Shown: positions 25,001 to 33,074, numbered from the stretch's first letter. The stretch is DNA of 64,000 nt from Sphingomonas sp. Leaf343 (GCF_001423765.1 NZ_LMPG01000013.1:283667-347666), one strand, 5' to 3'. The notes: generated from the sequence alone by a model not told the origin. Translations and numbers: made by a program.

Positions 25001-25851
25001 AACAGCTTCATCCGCGCATAGCTGTCGCCCGGCAGCGCGCTGTTGTCGGCGGCGTTGGTCATGAACTCGCCCGCCGCGACCAGCCCGATGCCGAACTGCT
25101 TCGTCGCCTGTTCGAGCGTGTTGGTGATGAGGCTTGCCTGCGCTGCGTCGACGTTGCGGAAAGACGGGAAGACGATCGTGTCGTACTTGGCCAGCGTCGT
25201 CAGGCTGGTCAGGTCCTTTTCGGTCAGGATGTCGAACGGCAGGCCCGCCTGCGTCACCTGGCTCTGCGCGGCCATGAACAACTGGCCATAGGCGGTTTCG
25301 CTGAAGTAATTCTTCGCGGTCGTCTCCGAATAGACGATCGCGACGCGCTTGCCGGCATCGGGCACGATGCCACTGTCGCCGAACACGGTGAAGGGACGGT
25401 CCGAATAGCTGCCGGGCAGGAATACCGAATCGTTGACATCGGCGATGACGTCGATGGCCTGCGGCGAGCCGATGGCCGATTTCGGGATCTGGATTTCCAG
25501 CGTCTTGCCATCCGTGGACCGGCCGATCTGGAGGTTGGCGGCGACCAACGTCTGCCCGGCCGCACCGCTGTAGAGCGATGCGGTGCCGTCGGCGGCGATG
25601 TTGACGTTATATTCGGCACCGCCCGCGAAACCGAACACCTGATATCCGGTGGCGGCGTTGCGGTCGGTATTCAGCCACACCGTCGTGTTCGCGCCGATCG
25701 CCGTCGCGGAGGTCAGGGCGAGGTAGAAGTTCGCCGTGTCCGACGTCCCGCTCAGCGTATAGCCGGTCGGCAGCACGCCGCGGTCGATCCGGTCGTCCAG
25801 CGACCACTCATTCAGAGAACCGTCCAGCCGGATCGGTGCGTGTGCCAGCAT
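22015..25851 (-). CDS. T1SS-exported RTX protein with PelA/Agd3-like deacetylase region, 1278 aa
   Basis: No N-terminal signal peptide. Order of regions: carbohydrate-binding-like beta-sandwich starting IRLDGSLNEWS (about 7-150); Rossmann/GATase-like segment beginning KRVAIVYSE (about 160-360); NodB-like deacetylase elements, NDMDQSQYR (about 408), GTHSYTHP with the HxxxH zinc pair (about 482) and PVVVWPWHDYG (about 785), interrupted by a CBM-like insert starting VNGSFEQ (about 582); cadherin-like domain (about 987-1093); five RTX nonapeptides (1126-1170); serralysin-type C-region (DVITDFQQGQDRIDLS); and a C-terminal DFML like the DFIV end of PrtD-type substrates. The domain order resembles the part missing from the PelA here. 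The adjacent T1SS is its likely exporter. Deacetylase activity is inferred from motifs only. Confidence 0.82.
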   Translation of the reverse strand: MLAHAPIRLDGSLNEWSLDDRIDRGVLPTGYTLSGTSDTANFYLALTSATAIGANTTVWLNTDRNAATGYQVFGFAGGAEYNVNIAADGTASLYSGAAGQTLVAANLQIGRSTDGKTLEIQIPKSAIGSPQAIDVIADVNDSVFLPGSYSDRPFTVFGDSGIVPDAGKRVAIVYSETTAKNYFSETAYGQLFMAAQSQVTQAGLPFDILTEKDLTSLTTLAKYDTIVFPSFRNVDAAQASLITNTLEQATKQFGIGLVAAGEFMTNAADNSALPGDSYARMKLLFDATRVGGGFPADVTVKATDGGVGVFDNFAQGEVVRDYKGVGWTAITSVSGQGATIATETVGGQTYAAALATQTGGRNVIFSSEAVMADSNLLWQAVDYATNGNGISVGLQMTREKAIVAARNDMDQSQYRDEVNPANDAAGIYDKMLPILDQWKKDYGFVGSYYVNVGNNPAVEETTDWAVSGAYYKKLLDMGNELGTHSYTHPADTNLLTPTQVAFEFGQSKAVIEAEMSKILGRAFTITGAAVPGAPEGIVTSQEILKYVDYLSGGYSGVGAGYPGAIGFIPVKSAVGPELIVNGSFEQAPVAANAWRINGNGQVAGWTGSRDGIEVWNNGFMGVKPTAGLNVVEVDAMNGALTQAVATEAGKTYTLSFDYAGRPGALPSSTFEVVWNGNVIATVAPTGSTMTAKSLTVTGTGGNDTVQFRAVAGDTDNFGALLDNVSLKSLVNGTSFNQVYIAPNTSFDFTLVGFQGKTAEQAAAAWATEWNQLTAKAEVPVVVWPWHDYGPTLWDTDNTGQPSRYSLAMFTDWISRAAAAGSEFVTLADLAERTAAIAKSTLTTSVVGNVVTATVGSGDAGRFALDVDGQGSKVIQKVAGWYAYDDQKVFLPTTGGTFTITLGTTADDVTHITDLPMRSELKTVTGDGRSLNFSLVGEGKVTVDLAASGTDWTTITGATVASRVGDVVTLDVGANGTHDVGITYVANVAPVLTSNGGRANVALSIAENGTAVTTIAASDANLAQGDRVHYALGGGADADRFSIDATTGVLKFIAAPDFEAPLDRGGDNVYDVTVLAIDERGASVAQALAVRVADVAGVTLKASIYGGTLNGTGENDNLSATLLKATLNGLGGNDMLTGAAGEDTLNGGDGNDVLVGLGNADRLTGGAGNDIFRLTSTRDSGESKGTRDVITDFQQGQDRIDLSMIDANASLRAPGDQAFTLMPGVGGKFTTAAQLRYSYVMIDRVEHTMIEGTTDTGSGAEFSLALVGHFNLTPSDFML
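22342..22476 (-). repeat. Five RTX nonapeptide repeats
   Basis: Exactly 135 bases encode five nonapeptides of the form L-x-G-x-x-G-x-D-x: LNGLGGNDM, LTGAAGEDT, LNGGDGNDV, LVGLGNADR and LTGGAGNDI. Such repeats fold into a calcium-filled beta-roll outside the cell and are a hallmark of type I secretion substrates. The fourth unit is degenerate. Confidence 0.93.
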
Positions 25852-26152
25852 TTCCAGTACCCCCAATGGTTTACAGCGCCCGACGCCCCGTTCCAAGGCA
25901 TCGGTGTAATAATTCGGTCATGTTTCAAGTCGACGTCCGGCTGTTCGCTCGTTCTGCCGTCGCCGGAGCCAATAGCATGAGGTTTGATGTGCGTTAAGAG
26001 CCACGGACCACTGAAATGATGCTGTTCCGTAACGGTACATTTACCAATGATCCTGTCTAACGCAGCCGGTGCAATGGCTCCGGTTCCGTGATAATCATGG
26101 GGTATCGACCTGACGTCTGGTCGGAAAGCGCCGCTGCCACGGTTCGAGGCGA
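25852..26152. other. Divergent intergenic region between RTX protein and T1SS genes
   Basis: About 300 bases noticeably richer in A/T than the flanking genes, holding both divergent promoters. No clear -35/-10 pair could be chosen. A small near-palindrome CCGTAACGG is present near 26026, and GGGGGTA precedes the RTX start. No RNA gene or coding frame of credible composition is seen. Confidence 0.5.
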
Positions 26153-27886
26153 ATGGAACGGGCAATGGCGGACGGCGATCAGGAACGAACGGTGCTGGCC
26201 GCGGCCTTCGCGCGCTGCCGTCGGCATCTCGCCGCCGCCGCCGGGTTCAGCGCGCTGCTCAACATCCTCTACATCGCGCCGACGCTGTACATGCTGCAGG
26301 TCTATGACCGGGTCGTGCCGACGCAGGGCCGGCTGACGCTGCTGTTCCTGACGCTGGCGCTCGCCGTCGCGCTGCTGACGCTGTCGATGCTCGACCGGAT
26401 CCGCATGCGTCTGCTGGTCCGCGCCAGCGTGCTGCTCGACGCCGCCGTCGCGCCCGCCATCCTCGATGCGATGCTCGGCCGGCCGGAACGCCCGGCCGCG
26501 CGGCAGGCGCTGCGCGATTTCGATTCGATGCGCCAGACGCTGACCGGCGCGGGCGTGCTCGCCCTGCTCGATGCGCCGTGGACGCCGATCTACATCGCGG
26601 TCTGCTTTCTCGTGCACCCTTGGATCGGCGTCATGGCCTTGGCGGGCGGCATCATCCTGCCCGTGATCGCGTGGCGCAACGAGGTGGCGACGCACCGCAA
26701 GCTGGAACGCGCGCAGCTCGCCGCCAGCGCCAGCCATCTCGCGCTCGATTCGACATTGTTCGCCGCCGATACCGTGCGCGCGATGGGAATGCGACGCGCC
26801 GTCGTCTCGCGCCAGCTCCGCCAGCGCCAGACCGCGCTGACGCTGTCGACGGAGGTCGGCTTCACCGCCGGTTCGTATCTCGCCGCGACCAAGTTCGTCC
26901 GCCTGACGCTGCAATCGCTGGCGCTCGGGCTCGGCGCGCTGCTGGCGATCGACGGGTCGATCTCGCCGGGCGCGATCTTCGCCTCGTCGTTCCTGATCGC
27001 GCGCGCACTGTCGCCGATCGAACAGCTCGTCTCGGCGTGGAAGGGACTGGCGCATGGTCGCGACGCGTACCGGTCGCTCGACGCGCTGCTCGGCGATCCC
27101 GACACCGCCACGCCGACGCGCCTGCCGTCGCCGAAGGGATCATTGACCGTAGAGGCGCTGACCGTCGCCAGCCCCACAGCGCGCGACGGCAAGCTGCTCG
27201 CCGAGATCGACATGCAGGTCGCCGCCGGTCAGGTCGTGGCGATCATCGGACCCAGCGGCGCGGGCAAGTCCACGCTGTTGCGGGCGCTCGCCGGAGCCCG
27301 CCCGATCGATGCCGGCACCATCCGCGTCGACGGCGCGGCCCGCACCGACTGGGACCCCGAACTGCTCGGTCGCCACATCGGCTATCTGCCTCAGGAGACC
27401 GCGCTGCTGGCCGGCACGGTGAAGGAGAACATCAGCCGCTTCGCCACCGAACTCAGCGGCGCGACCGACCTGATCGACGCCGCCGTCATCAAGGCGGCGA
27501 CACTGGTCGGGGCGCACGAGCTGATCCTCGGCCTGCCCGGCGGCTACGACCATATGCTGGGCGCGGGCGGACGCGGGCTTTCGGCCGGGCAGGGTCAGCG
27601 GGTCGCGCTGGCGCGGGCGGTGTTCGGGGGGCCGACGCTGCTGCTGCTCGACGAACCCAACGCGCACCTCGATGCGGAGGGCGATGCGATCCTCGTCACC
27701 GCGCTCGCGAAGCTGAAGGCGGCCGGCACGACCATCCTGATCGTCTCGCACAAACCCGCGATCCTGCCCGTGGTCGACCGCATGCTGCTGCTGCGCGACG
27801 GACGCGTCGAACTGTCCGGCGACCGCGACACCGTGCTCGCGACGATGGCCCCGCCCGCCGGGCGCCGCATGGCGCGCGTGTCGTGA
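26153..27886 (+). CDS. Type I secretion ABC transporter (PrtD-type permease/ATPase)
   Basis: 577 aa. The N-terminal membrane domain (about residues 20-300) starts with FSALLNILYIAPTLYMLQVYDRVVPT, the hallmark of PrtD/LapB-type exporters. The C-terminal ATPase has Walker A GPSGAGKST, Q-loop YLPQET, signature LSAGQGQRVALARA and Walker B LLLLDEPN with SHKP as the H-loop. No C39 peptidase domain, as expected for RTX substrates with an uncleaved C-terminal signal. The start is ATG at 26153 with CGAGG before it; ATG at 26165 is possible. It overlaps the membrane fusion gene by four bases. Divergent from the RTX gene, its evident substrate; no TolC-like partner is in the window. Confidence 0.95.
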   Translation: MERAMADGDQERTVLAAAFARCRRHLAAAAGFSALLNILYIAPTLYMLQVYDRVVPTQGRLTLLFLTLALAVALLTLSMLDRIRMRLLVRASVLLDAAVAPAILDAMLGRPERPAARQALRDFDSMRQTLTGAGVLALLDAPWTPIYIAVCFLVHPWIGVMALAGGIILPVIAWRNEVATHRKLERAQLAASASHLALDSTLFAADTVRAMGMRRAVVSRQLRQRQTALTLSTEVGFTAGSYLAATKFVRLTLQSLALGLGALLAIDGSISPGAIFASSFLIARALSPIEQLVSAWKGLAHGRDAYRSLDALLGDPDTATPTRLPSPKGSLTVEALTVASPTARDGKLLAEIDMQVAAGQVVAIIGPSGAGKSTLLRALAGARPIDAGTIRVDGAARTDWDPELLGRHIGYLPQETALLAGTVKENISRFATELSGATDLIDAAVIKAATLVGAHELILGLPGGYDHMLGAGGRGLSAGQGQRVALARAVFGGPTLLLLDEPNAHLDAEGDAILVTALAKLKAAGTTILIVSHKPAILPVVDRMLLLRDGRVELSGDRDTVLATMAPPAGRRMARVS

Positions 27887-29229
27887 GCAGCCTGTCGGAC
27901 CAGATGATCGCCGCCCATGCGCGGCTGTCGGACCCGCGCCGCGATATCCGCACCGGCGGCATCGTCGCGGCATTGTTCTTCGTGCTGTTCCTCGGCTGGG
28001 CCGCCGTCGCGCGGCTCGACGCCGCCGCGCACGCGTCCGGCCAGCTCGTCGTATCGGGCCAGCGCCAGTCGGTGCAGCACCGCGACGGCGGCGTCGTCGC
28101 CGCGATCCTGGTGCAGGAGGCGCAGCGCGTGCGGCGCGGTCAGCTTCTGATCCGTCTCGCCGCGCCCGATGTCGAGGCGCAGGAACGCATCCTCGCCGCG
28201 CAGGCGATCCGCCTCTGGGCGCAACGCGCGCGGCTGCTCGCCGAACAGGCCGGCGCTTCGCAGGTCGCGACACCACCCGAATTCGCCTCCCTCGCGGAGC
28301 AGGACCGCCCCCTCGCCGCCGAAACGCTGGCGATGCAGCAGCGCGAACTCGTCGCCCGTCGCGCCACCCTCGGCGCCCAGCGCGGCGCGCTCGGCAGCCG
28401 CGCGCAGCAATCGGTGCAGCAGGGTCGCGGCTATGCGCGCCAGTCCGATGCCGCGCGCGAACAACTGCGCCTGATCGACGACCAGATCCGCGCGCTGTCG
28501 CCGCTCGCCGACAAGGGCTTCGTGTCGCAGACCCGCCTGCGCGAGCTTGAGCGGCAACGGGCCGGGCTGCGCGGGCAGGACGGCCAGTATATCGCCGGCG
28601 TCGCGCAGAGCGGCGACGCGATGCGCGAGATGCAGTTGCAGAGTCTGGAGGCGCAGCAGACCTATCGCGAGCGCACCGCCGCCGAACTGCGCGATGCGGA
28701 GGACAAGCTGGGCGACGTGCTGCCGAAACTCGCCGCCGCGCGCGATCAGGTCGCACGGACCGAAATCCGCGCCCCCGCCAGCGGCGCGGTCGTCGGGCTG
28801 ACCGTCTTCACCCCCGGCGGCGTCGTCGCGCCCGGCCAGAAGCTGATGGACATCGTCCCCGAAGCCGCGCCGATGGTCGTGCAGGCAAAGGTCCAGCCGG
28901 ACGATGCCGACGACCTGCACGTCGGCCAGACGACGCGCGTGCGCTTCCCCTCGCTCCACGAACGCGACCTGCCCGATCTGGAGGGAGTGCTGACGCGGCT
29001 GTCGGCGGACAGCTTCACCGACGAACGCTCCAGCCAGCATTACTACACTGCCGAAATCCGCATCCCCCCCGAACAGCTCGCCATCGTCCGTCGCGCACGG
29101 GGCGACGACTTCGCGTTCCGCGCGGGCATGCCGGCGGAGGTGCTGGTGCCGCTGCGTCGTCGCACCGCGCTGCAATATATGATCGAACCGCTCGTCGGCT
29201 CCTTCTGGGGCGCGTTCGGGGAGCATTGA
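27883..29229 (+). CDS. Type I secretion membrane fusion protein (HlyD/PrtE family)
   Basis: 448 aa from a GTG that overlaps the ABC gene stop (GTGA). One N-terminal membrane anchor (about residues 25-45), a barrel/lipoyl half (VVSGQRQSVQHRDGGVVAAILV), long coiled-coil hairpin helices (about 95-290, rich in Gln/Arg/Ala) and the second lipoyl half TEIRAPASGAVVGLTVFTPGGVV, then the beta-barrel domain ending PLVGSFWGAFGEH. It bridges the ABC transporter to an outer-membrane TolC-type channel in the periplasm. Spacing shows cotranscription with the transporter. Confidence 0.95.
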   Translation: MSSLSDQMIAAHARLSDPRRDIRTGGIVAALFFVLFLGWAAVARLDAAAHASGQLVVSGQRQSVQHRDGGVVAAILVQEAQRVRRGQLLIRLAAPDVEAQERILAAQAIRLWAQRARLLAEQAGASQVATPPEFASLAEQDRPLAAETLAMQQRELVARRATLGAQRGALGSRAQQSVQQGRGYARQSDAAREQLRLIDDQIRALSPLADKGFVSQTRLRELERQRAGLRGQDGQYIAGVAQSGDAMREMQLQSLEAQQTYRERTAAELRDAEDKLGDVLPKLAAARDQVARTEIRAPASGAVVGLTVFTPGGVVAPGQKLMDIVPEAAPMVVQAKVQPDDADDLHVGQTTRVRFPSLHERDLPDLEGVLTRLSADSFTDERSSQHYYTAEIRIPPEQLAIVRRARGDDFAFRAGMPAEVLVPLRRRTALQYMIEPLVGSFWGAFGEH

Positions 29230-29244
29230 CGGCCGGCCCGCCGC

Positions 29245-29263
29245 ACGACCGGCGGCCGGTCGT
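29245..29263. terminator. GC-rich hairpin between convergent genes
   Basis: Perfect 8-bp stem ACGACCGG / CCGGTCGT with a three-base loop, between the end of the membrane fusion gene (plus) and the end of the cytochrome c gene (minus). No T-tract on either side, so at best a weak or factor-assisted bidirectional terminator. Confidence 0.4.
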
Positions 29264-29280
29264 CGAAGAGGCTTAGCGAG

Positions 29281-29589
29281 CTACTTCGCCGCCGGCACCC
29301 CGTGTTCCGTCGCCAGATATCGCGCGATCCGGTCCTGCTCCGCCGGGGTCAGCGCCGCACCATAGCCGACCATCCGCTCCACCGTCGCATGCCATCCGGC
29401 GACGTCCTGCGGCTGGCTGGTAGCCTGTTCCAGCTCGTGACAACCCGAACAGGTCTTCTCGAACAACGCCGCCGTCTGCACCCGTTCCGGATCGGCGGCC
29501 GGCGCAGAGGCGACCGTCTGCGCGACCGCGATCGTCGCACCGGCGACCGCAATCACCACTGCCAGCGCGCCGTGGATGGGGAATGTCAT
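29281..29589 (-). CDS. Small periplasmic c-type cytochrome
   Basis: 102 aa from ATG at 29589, with AGGA six bases before; longer upstream frames are implausible. Signal peptide residues 1-23 (ending AVAQT), then one heme-binding motif CSGCH at about residue 47, followed by a helical class I cytochrome fold with DVAGWHATVERMVGYGA supplying the likely axial Met, and LTPAEQDRIARYLATEHG at the C-terminus. Probably passes electrons from a periplasmic dehydrogenase; the divergent operon encodes a sorbosone/glucose dehydrogenase-like lipoprotein that could be the donor. Confidence 0.87.
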   Translation of the reverse strand: MTFPIHGALAVVIAVAGATIAVAQTVASAPAADPERVQTAALFEKTCSGCHELEQATSQPQDVAGWHATVERMVGYGAALTPAEQDRIARYLATEHGVPAAK

Positions 29590-29845
29590 GCTGTTCCTGC
29601 CCGCGATCATGATCGAATCTGTTGTTCCGCTATCGACCGGCGTCTCACGGCCGGACGACGATGCAACCAAGCACCTCATTACCGGCAGAATTCCGGCTCG
29701 ACCACCACCGACGTGATCCCGTCCCCGATCGGCGACGGGTCCGATGCGGCGTCGGCGGAACATCGCCGGACCATACCGCATTGTCCCCGTGATCGCCGGC
29801 ATTGTCGTCACCGCCGCACCGGTCGCTGAAGAAGGACGAAGCTCC

Positions 29846-30298
29846 GTGTCAACCTTGCCACACCCCGTGCCACACCCCGTGCCACGCCGGCGCGCGATGA
29901 AGATCCTCCACCCCCTTCACGCGGTGCTGCTCGCGTCGACCGTGCCGCTGTTCGTCGGCGCGCTGCTCGGCGACCTCGCCTATGCGCGCTCCTACGAGGT
30001 TCAGTGGATCAACTTCGCGTCGTGGCTCCTCGCCGGCGCGCTGGTCTTTTGCGGAGCCGCGCTGCTCTGGTCGATCGTCGAGGTGCTGCGCGCCGACCGC
30101 CGCGGCCAGCGGCCGATCGGCTATGCCCTGCTCCTGCTCGTGACCTTCGTCGTCGGCTTCGTCGATGCGCTGGTCCACGCGAAGGATGCGTGGGCGAGCA
30201 TGCCGGAGGGGCTGATCCTCAGCATCATCACCGCCGTGTTCGCGCTGTCGGCGACGTGGATCGGCTTTTCCAGCCTGCGCGGGGAGACGGTGGCATGA
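29846..30298 (+). CDS. DUF2231-like four-span membrane protein
   Basis: 150 aa from GTG at 29846 (AAGGA before it); ATG at 29897 (MKILHPLHAVLL) is an alternative that removes a repetitive HPVPHPV leader. About four hydrophobic spans, starting with the HPLHAVLLAST pattern of DUF2231 proteins, which often sit next to cytochrome c and PQQ- or sorbosone-dehydrogenase genes. Its stop overlaps the dehydrogenase start by four bases (ATGA). Function unknown; a membrane redox partner or assembly factor is plausible. The 256-bp gap to the divergent cytochrome gene has no other feature I recognise. Confidence 0.78.
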   Translation: MSTLPHPVPHPVPRRRAMKILHPLHAVLLASTVPLFVGALLGDLAYARSYEVQWINFASWLLAGALVFCGAALLWSIVEVLRADRRGQRPIGYALLLLVTFVVGFVDALVHAKDAWASMPEGLILSIITAVFALSATWIGFSSLRGETVA

Positions 30299-31596
30299 CG
30301 CGGCTCGCTTTGTCGTCGGCGACGTGCCTGTCGATCCTGCTGGCGGGTTGCGGCGACGAACCCGCCGCGTCGCGCTACGGCGCGAACCCCACCCTGCCGA
30401 CCCAGCAGCGCGGCCTGTTGCCCAGCATGAAGATCGCCGACCCCGCCGGCTGGGGGAAAGATCGCCCCACCGTGCCCCGGGGCTATGCGATCACCGCCAT
30501 CGCCACCGGCCTGAAGGTTCCCCGCCAGACCCTGGTCCTGCCCAATGGCGACATTCTGGTCGCGGAGGGCAAGGGCGGCGCGGACGCCCCCAAATTGCGA
30601 CCCAAGGATTTCATCGCCGGCATCATCAAGGCGAAGGGGACGACGTCGGTGAAGGGCGGCGATCGCCTGACGCTGCTGCGCGACGCCGATCGCGACGGCG
30701 TCTACGAAGGGCGCACGGTGTTCGCCGAAAACCTCAACGCCCCCTATGGACTCGCACTGGTCGACGGTGCGCTCTACGTCGCGAATCAGGATGCGCTGGT
30801 CCGCTTCGCCTATCGTGACGGCCAGACCCGCGCGGACGGCCCACCGGAAAAGGTCACCGACCTGCCGGCCGCGATCAATCACCACTGGACCAAATCGCTG
30901 ACGGCCAGCCCCGACGGCCGTTTCCTGTATGTCGGCATCGGATCGAACAGCAACATCACCGAACGCGGCATGGCGGCGGAGGTGGATCGCGCGATGATCT
31001 GGCAGGTCGACGCGGCGACGGGCGCGCATCGCCCCTTCGCCACCGGCGTCCGCAACCCGACCGCTTTGACGATCCGGCCCGGCACCGACCAGCTATGGGC
31101 GGTGGCGAACGAGCGCGACGAGCTTGGCCCCGATCTCGTCCCCGATTATTTGACCTCGATCCGCGACGGCGGCTTCTATGGCTGGCCGTACAGCTATTGG
31201 GGCCAGACCGTCGATCCGCGCGTCCGCCCGCAAAAGCCGGATATGGTCGCGCGCGCCATCCGCCCCGATTACGCGCTCGGCGCGCATGTCGCCGCGCTCG
31301 GCGTCGCCTTCTCCGGCGCGGCGATGGGCGGCCGGTTCGGCGACGGGGTGTTCGTCGGCGAACATGGCAGCTGGAACCGCGACGCGCCGTCCGGGTACAA
31401 GGTCGTGTTCGTCCCCTTCCGCGGCGGCCGGCCCGCCGGGCAGCCGATCGACTTCGCGACCGGCTTCATGGGTGCGGACGGCAAGACGCGGGGCCGGCCG
31501 GTCGGCGTGACGCTCGACCCGCGCGGCGCGCTCATCATCGCGGACGATCTGTCGAACACCGTCTGGCGCGTGACGCCGCCCCGTGATGCCGGATGA
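30295..31596 (+). CDS. Sorbosone/glucose dehydrogenase-like beta-propeller lipoprotein
   Basis: 433 aa. Signal peptide with lipobox LLAGC (Cys at about residue 18), so probably lipid-anchored. The mature part is a GSDH-type six-bladed propeller: YAITAIATGLKVPRQTLVLPNGDILVAEG, LNAPYGLALVDGALYVAN, GVRNPTALTIRPGTDQLWAVANERDELGPDL, SYWGQTVDPRV and FVGEHGSWNR. Family members oxidise sugars with PQQ and pass electrons to cytochromes. It is translationally coupled to the DUF2231-like gene, with a cytochrome c just upstream on the other strand. The sugar substrate cannot be told from sequence. Confidence 0.87.
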   Translation: MTRLALSSATCLSILLAGCGDEPAASRYGANPTLPTQQRGLLPSMKIADPAGWGKDRPTVPRGYAITAIATGLKVPRQTLVLPNGDILVAEGKGGADAPKLRPKDFIAGIIKAKGTTSVKGGDRLTLLRDADRDGVYEGRTVFAENLNAPYGLALVDGALYVANQDALVRFAYRDGQTRADGPPEKVTDLPAAINHHWTKSLTASPDGRFLYVGIGSNSNITERGMAAEVDRAMIWQVDAATGAHRPFATGVRNPTALTIRPGTDQLWAVANERDELGPDLVPDYLTSIRDGGFYGWPYSYWGQTVDPRVRPQKPDMVARAIRPDYALGAHVAALGVAFSGAAMGGRFGDGVFVGEHGSWNRDAPSGYKVVFVPFRGGRPAGQPIDFATGFMGADGKTRGRPVGVTLDPRGALIIADDLSNTVWRVTPPRDAG

Positions 31597-31693
31597 TCGC
31601 CCGCCATCGATCCCGCGGCGCGGTCGACGCCGATACACGCCCGCTCGCACACCCCGGTCCGTTGGTTTAGGATCGCGGGCGGGAGATCGCACG

Positions 31694-32503
31694 ATGAACA
31701 TGAAATCGAGGCACCGGATGCTCGCCGCGGTCGCGCTGCTGACCACGGCCCAGGCCGGCCCGAACCCTCATCTGCCGCCCCCCGCCTACGACACGGTCGC
31801 GCCCGTCCTGCCCGACCGGCTCGATCGCGCCGTGCTGATCGTGTCGAAGACGAATGGCTGGCGGCATATCGAACATATCCCGCATTCGAACCGCGTGCTC
31901 GCCGACATCGCTACGGGCTTGCACCGGCCAAGCTACGTCACCGAGAATGCGGCGATCTTCAACGACGCGCAGTTGCGGCATTTCTCTGTCGTCGTCCTCA
32001 ACAGCGCCAGCGGCGACTTCCTCACGCCCGACCAGCGCGCGGCCTTCGCCCGCTTCGTCGCGCGGGGCGGCGGCGTGGTCGCGCTGCATGCCGCCGGCGA
32101 CGACAGCCATACCGCGCCCTGGTATGTCGACACGATCGTCCGCACCAGGTTCATCGGCCATCCCGGCGGCGACGACCAGTTCCAGCCGGCGCGCATCGTC
32201 GTCGATCGTCCGCGCCACCCCGTCATGGCGGGCGTCACGCTGCCGTGGAGCCCGGTCGACGAATGGTATTCGTTCGACGTCGATCCCGCGACGCGCGGCA
32301 TGACCGTCCTCGCGCGGATCGACGAGGGGAGCTACCGGCCCGGCGCGAAGCTGGCGATGGGCCGGCATCCCGTCATCTGGGTCAATCCCGCGACGAAGGG
32401 CCGCGTCGTCTATTCCGCGCTGGGGCATCGGCCCGAAAGCTACGACGATCCCGATTACCGCCGCATCCTGACCAACGCCGTGCGCTGGGCGGCGTGGCGA
32501 TGA
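31694..32503 (+). CDS. ThuA-like protein with signal peptide
   Basis: 269 aa from ATG at 31694, preceded by GGGAG. Signal-like N-terminus (residues 1-22). The core follows the ThuA (class I amidotransferase-like) pattern: AVLIVSKTNGWRHIEHIP, FSVVVLNSASGDFLTPDQRAAF, RFVARGGGVVALHAAGDD, VDEWYSFDVDP, and PVIWVNPATKGRVVYSALGHRPESY near the end. ThuA proteins occur in sugar and trehalose utilisation clusters. It follows the dehydrogenase gene by 97 bp and overlaps the next gene by four bases, consistent with a periplasmic sugar-oxidation operon. Confidence 0.86.
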   Translation: MNMKSRHRMLAAVALLTTAQAGPNPHLPPPAYDTVAPVLPDRLDRAVLIVSKTNGWRHIEHIPHSNRVLADIATGLHRPSYVTENAAIFNDAQLRHFSVVVLNSASGDFLTPDQRAAFARFVARGGGVVALHAAGDDSHTAPWYVDTIVRTRFIGHPGGDDQFQPARIVVDRPRHPVMAGVTLPWSPVDEWYSFDVDPATRGMTVLARIDEGSYRPGAKLAMGRHPVIWVNPATKGRVVYSALGHRPESYDDPDYRRILTNAVRWAAWR

Positions 32504-33054
32504 TCCGGCGCGCAGCGATCGCCCTGCTGCTTTGCGCGGTCGCCGCGCCTGCCACGATCGCGCAGGACGCGGCTCCCGCCGCCCCGCTCCGCAAACCCGA
32601 TGTCCGGTACCAGCCCAGCCCGCAGAAGAAGGTCAGGGCGATGCTGGATCTCGCCGGCGTGAAGCCCGGCGACGTGGTCTACGATCTCGGCTCCGGCGAC
32701 GGCCGCATCCCGATCGCGGCGGTGAAGGATTACGGCGCGCGCGGCGTCGGCATCGACATCGACCCCGAACGGATCGCGGAAGCGAAGGCCAACGCCAGCG
32801 CGGCGGGCGTCGCCGGACAGGTCGACTTCCGGCTTCAGGACCTGTTCGCGGCCGACTTTTCCGATGCGACCGTGGTCACCCTGTTCCTCTGGCCCGACAT
32901 CAACCGCAAGCTGCGGCCGAAGCTGATGGCGCTGAAACCCGGCACGCGGATCGTCAGCTACTGGCACGACATGGGCGACTGGAAGCCGGACAGGACGATC
33001 AAGGGCGGGCTGCTGGGCGGCGATATCCACCTGTGGACGGTTCCCGAACGCTGA
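32500..33054 (+). CDS. Exported SAM-dependent methyltransferase-like protein (copy 1)
   Basis: 184 aa. N-terminal signal peptide (residues 1-21, cleavage near TIAQDA), then a compact Rossmann methyltransferase: motif I VVYDLGSGDGRIPIAA, acidic motif II VGIDIDPERIAEA, LQDLFAADFSDATVVTLFL and a C-terminal TRIVSYWHDMGDW. Motifs for SAM binding are intact, but SAM is a cytoplasmic metabolite, so an exported methyltransferase fold is odd; the signal may act as a membrane anchor, or the fold may bind something else. ATG overlaps the ThuA-like gene by four bases. A related copy lies at 34506-35390. Confidence 0.83.
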   Translation: MIRRAAIALLLCAVAAPATIAQDAAPAAPLRKPDVRYQPSPQKKVRAMLDLAGVKPGDVVYDLGSGDGRIPIAAVKDYGARGVGIDIDPERIAEAKANASAAGVAGQVDFRLQDLFAADFSDATVVTLFLWPDINRKLRPKLMALKPGTRIVSYWHDMGDWKPDRTIKGGLLGGDIHLWTVPER

Positions 33055-33074
33055 CGCGCGTTGCACAAGGGGGC

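Noticed and set aside
22015..25851. Serralysin-type metalloprotease
   Set aside because: The RTX and C-terminal regions look serralysin-like, but no HExxH zinc motif exists in the protein; only the secretion end is shared.
20455..25980. An 1841-codon open frame on the plus strand over pelG and the RTX gene
   Set aside because: Same kind of antisense artefact; the minus-strand frames carry clear PelG and RTX motifs.
29598..29811. Longer N-terminus of the cytochrome c gene
   Set aside because: The upstream frame is Arg/Gly-rich and lacks a signal peptide; the ATG at 29589 gives a proper signal and ribosome site.
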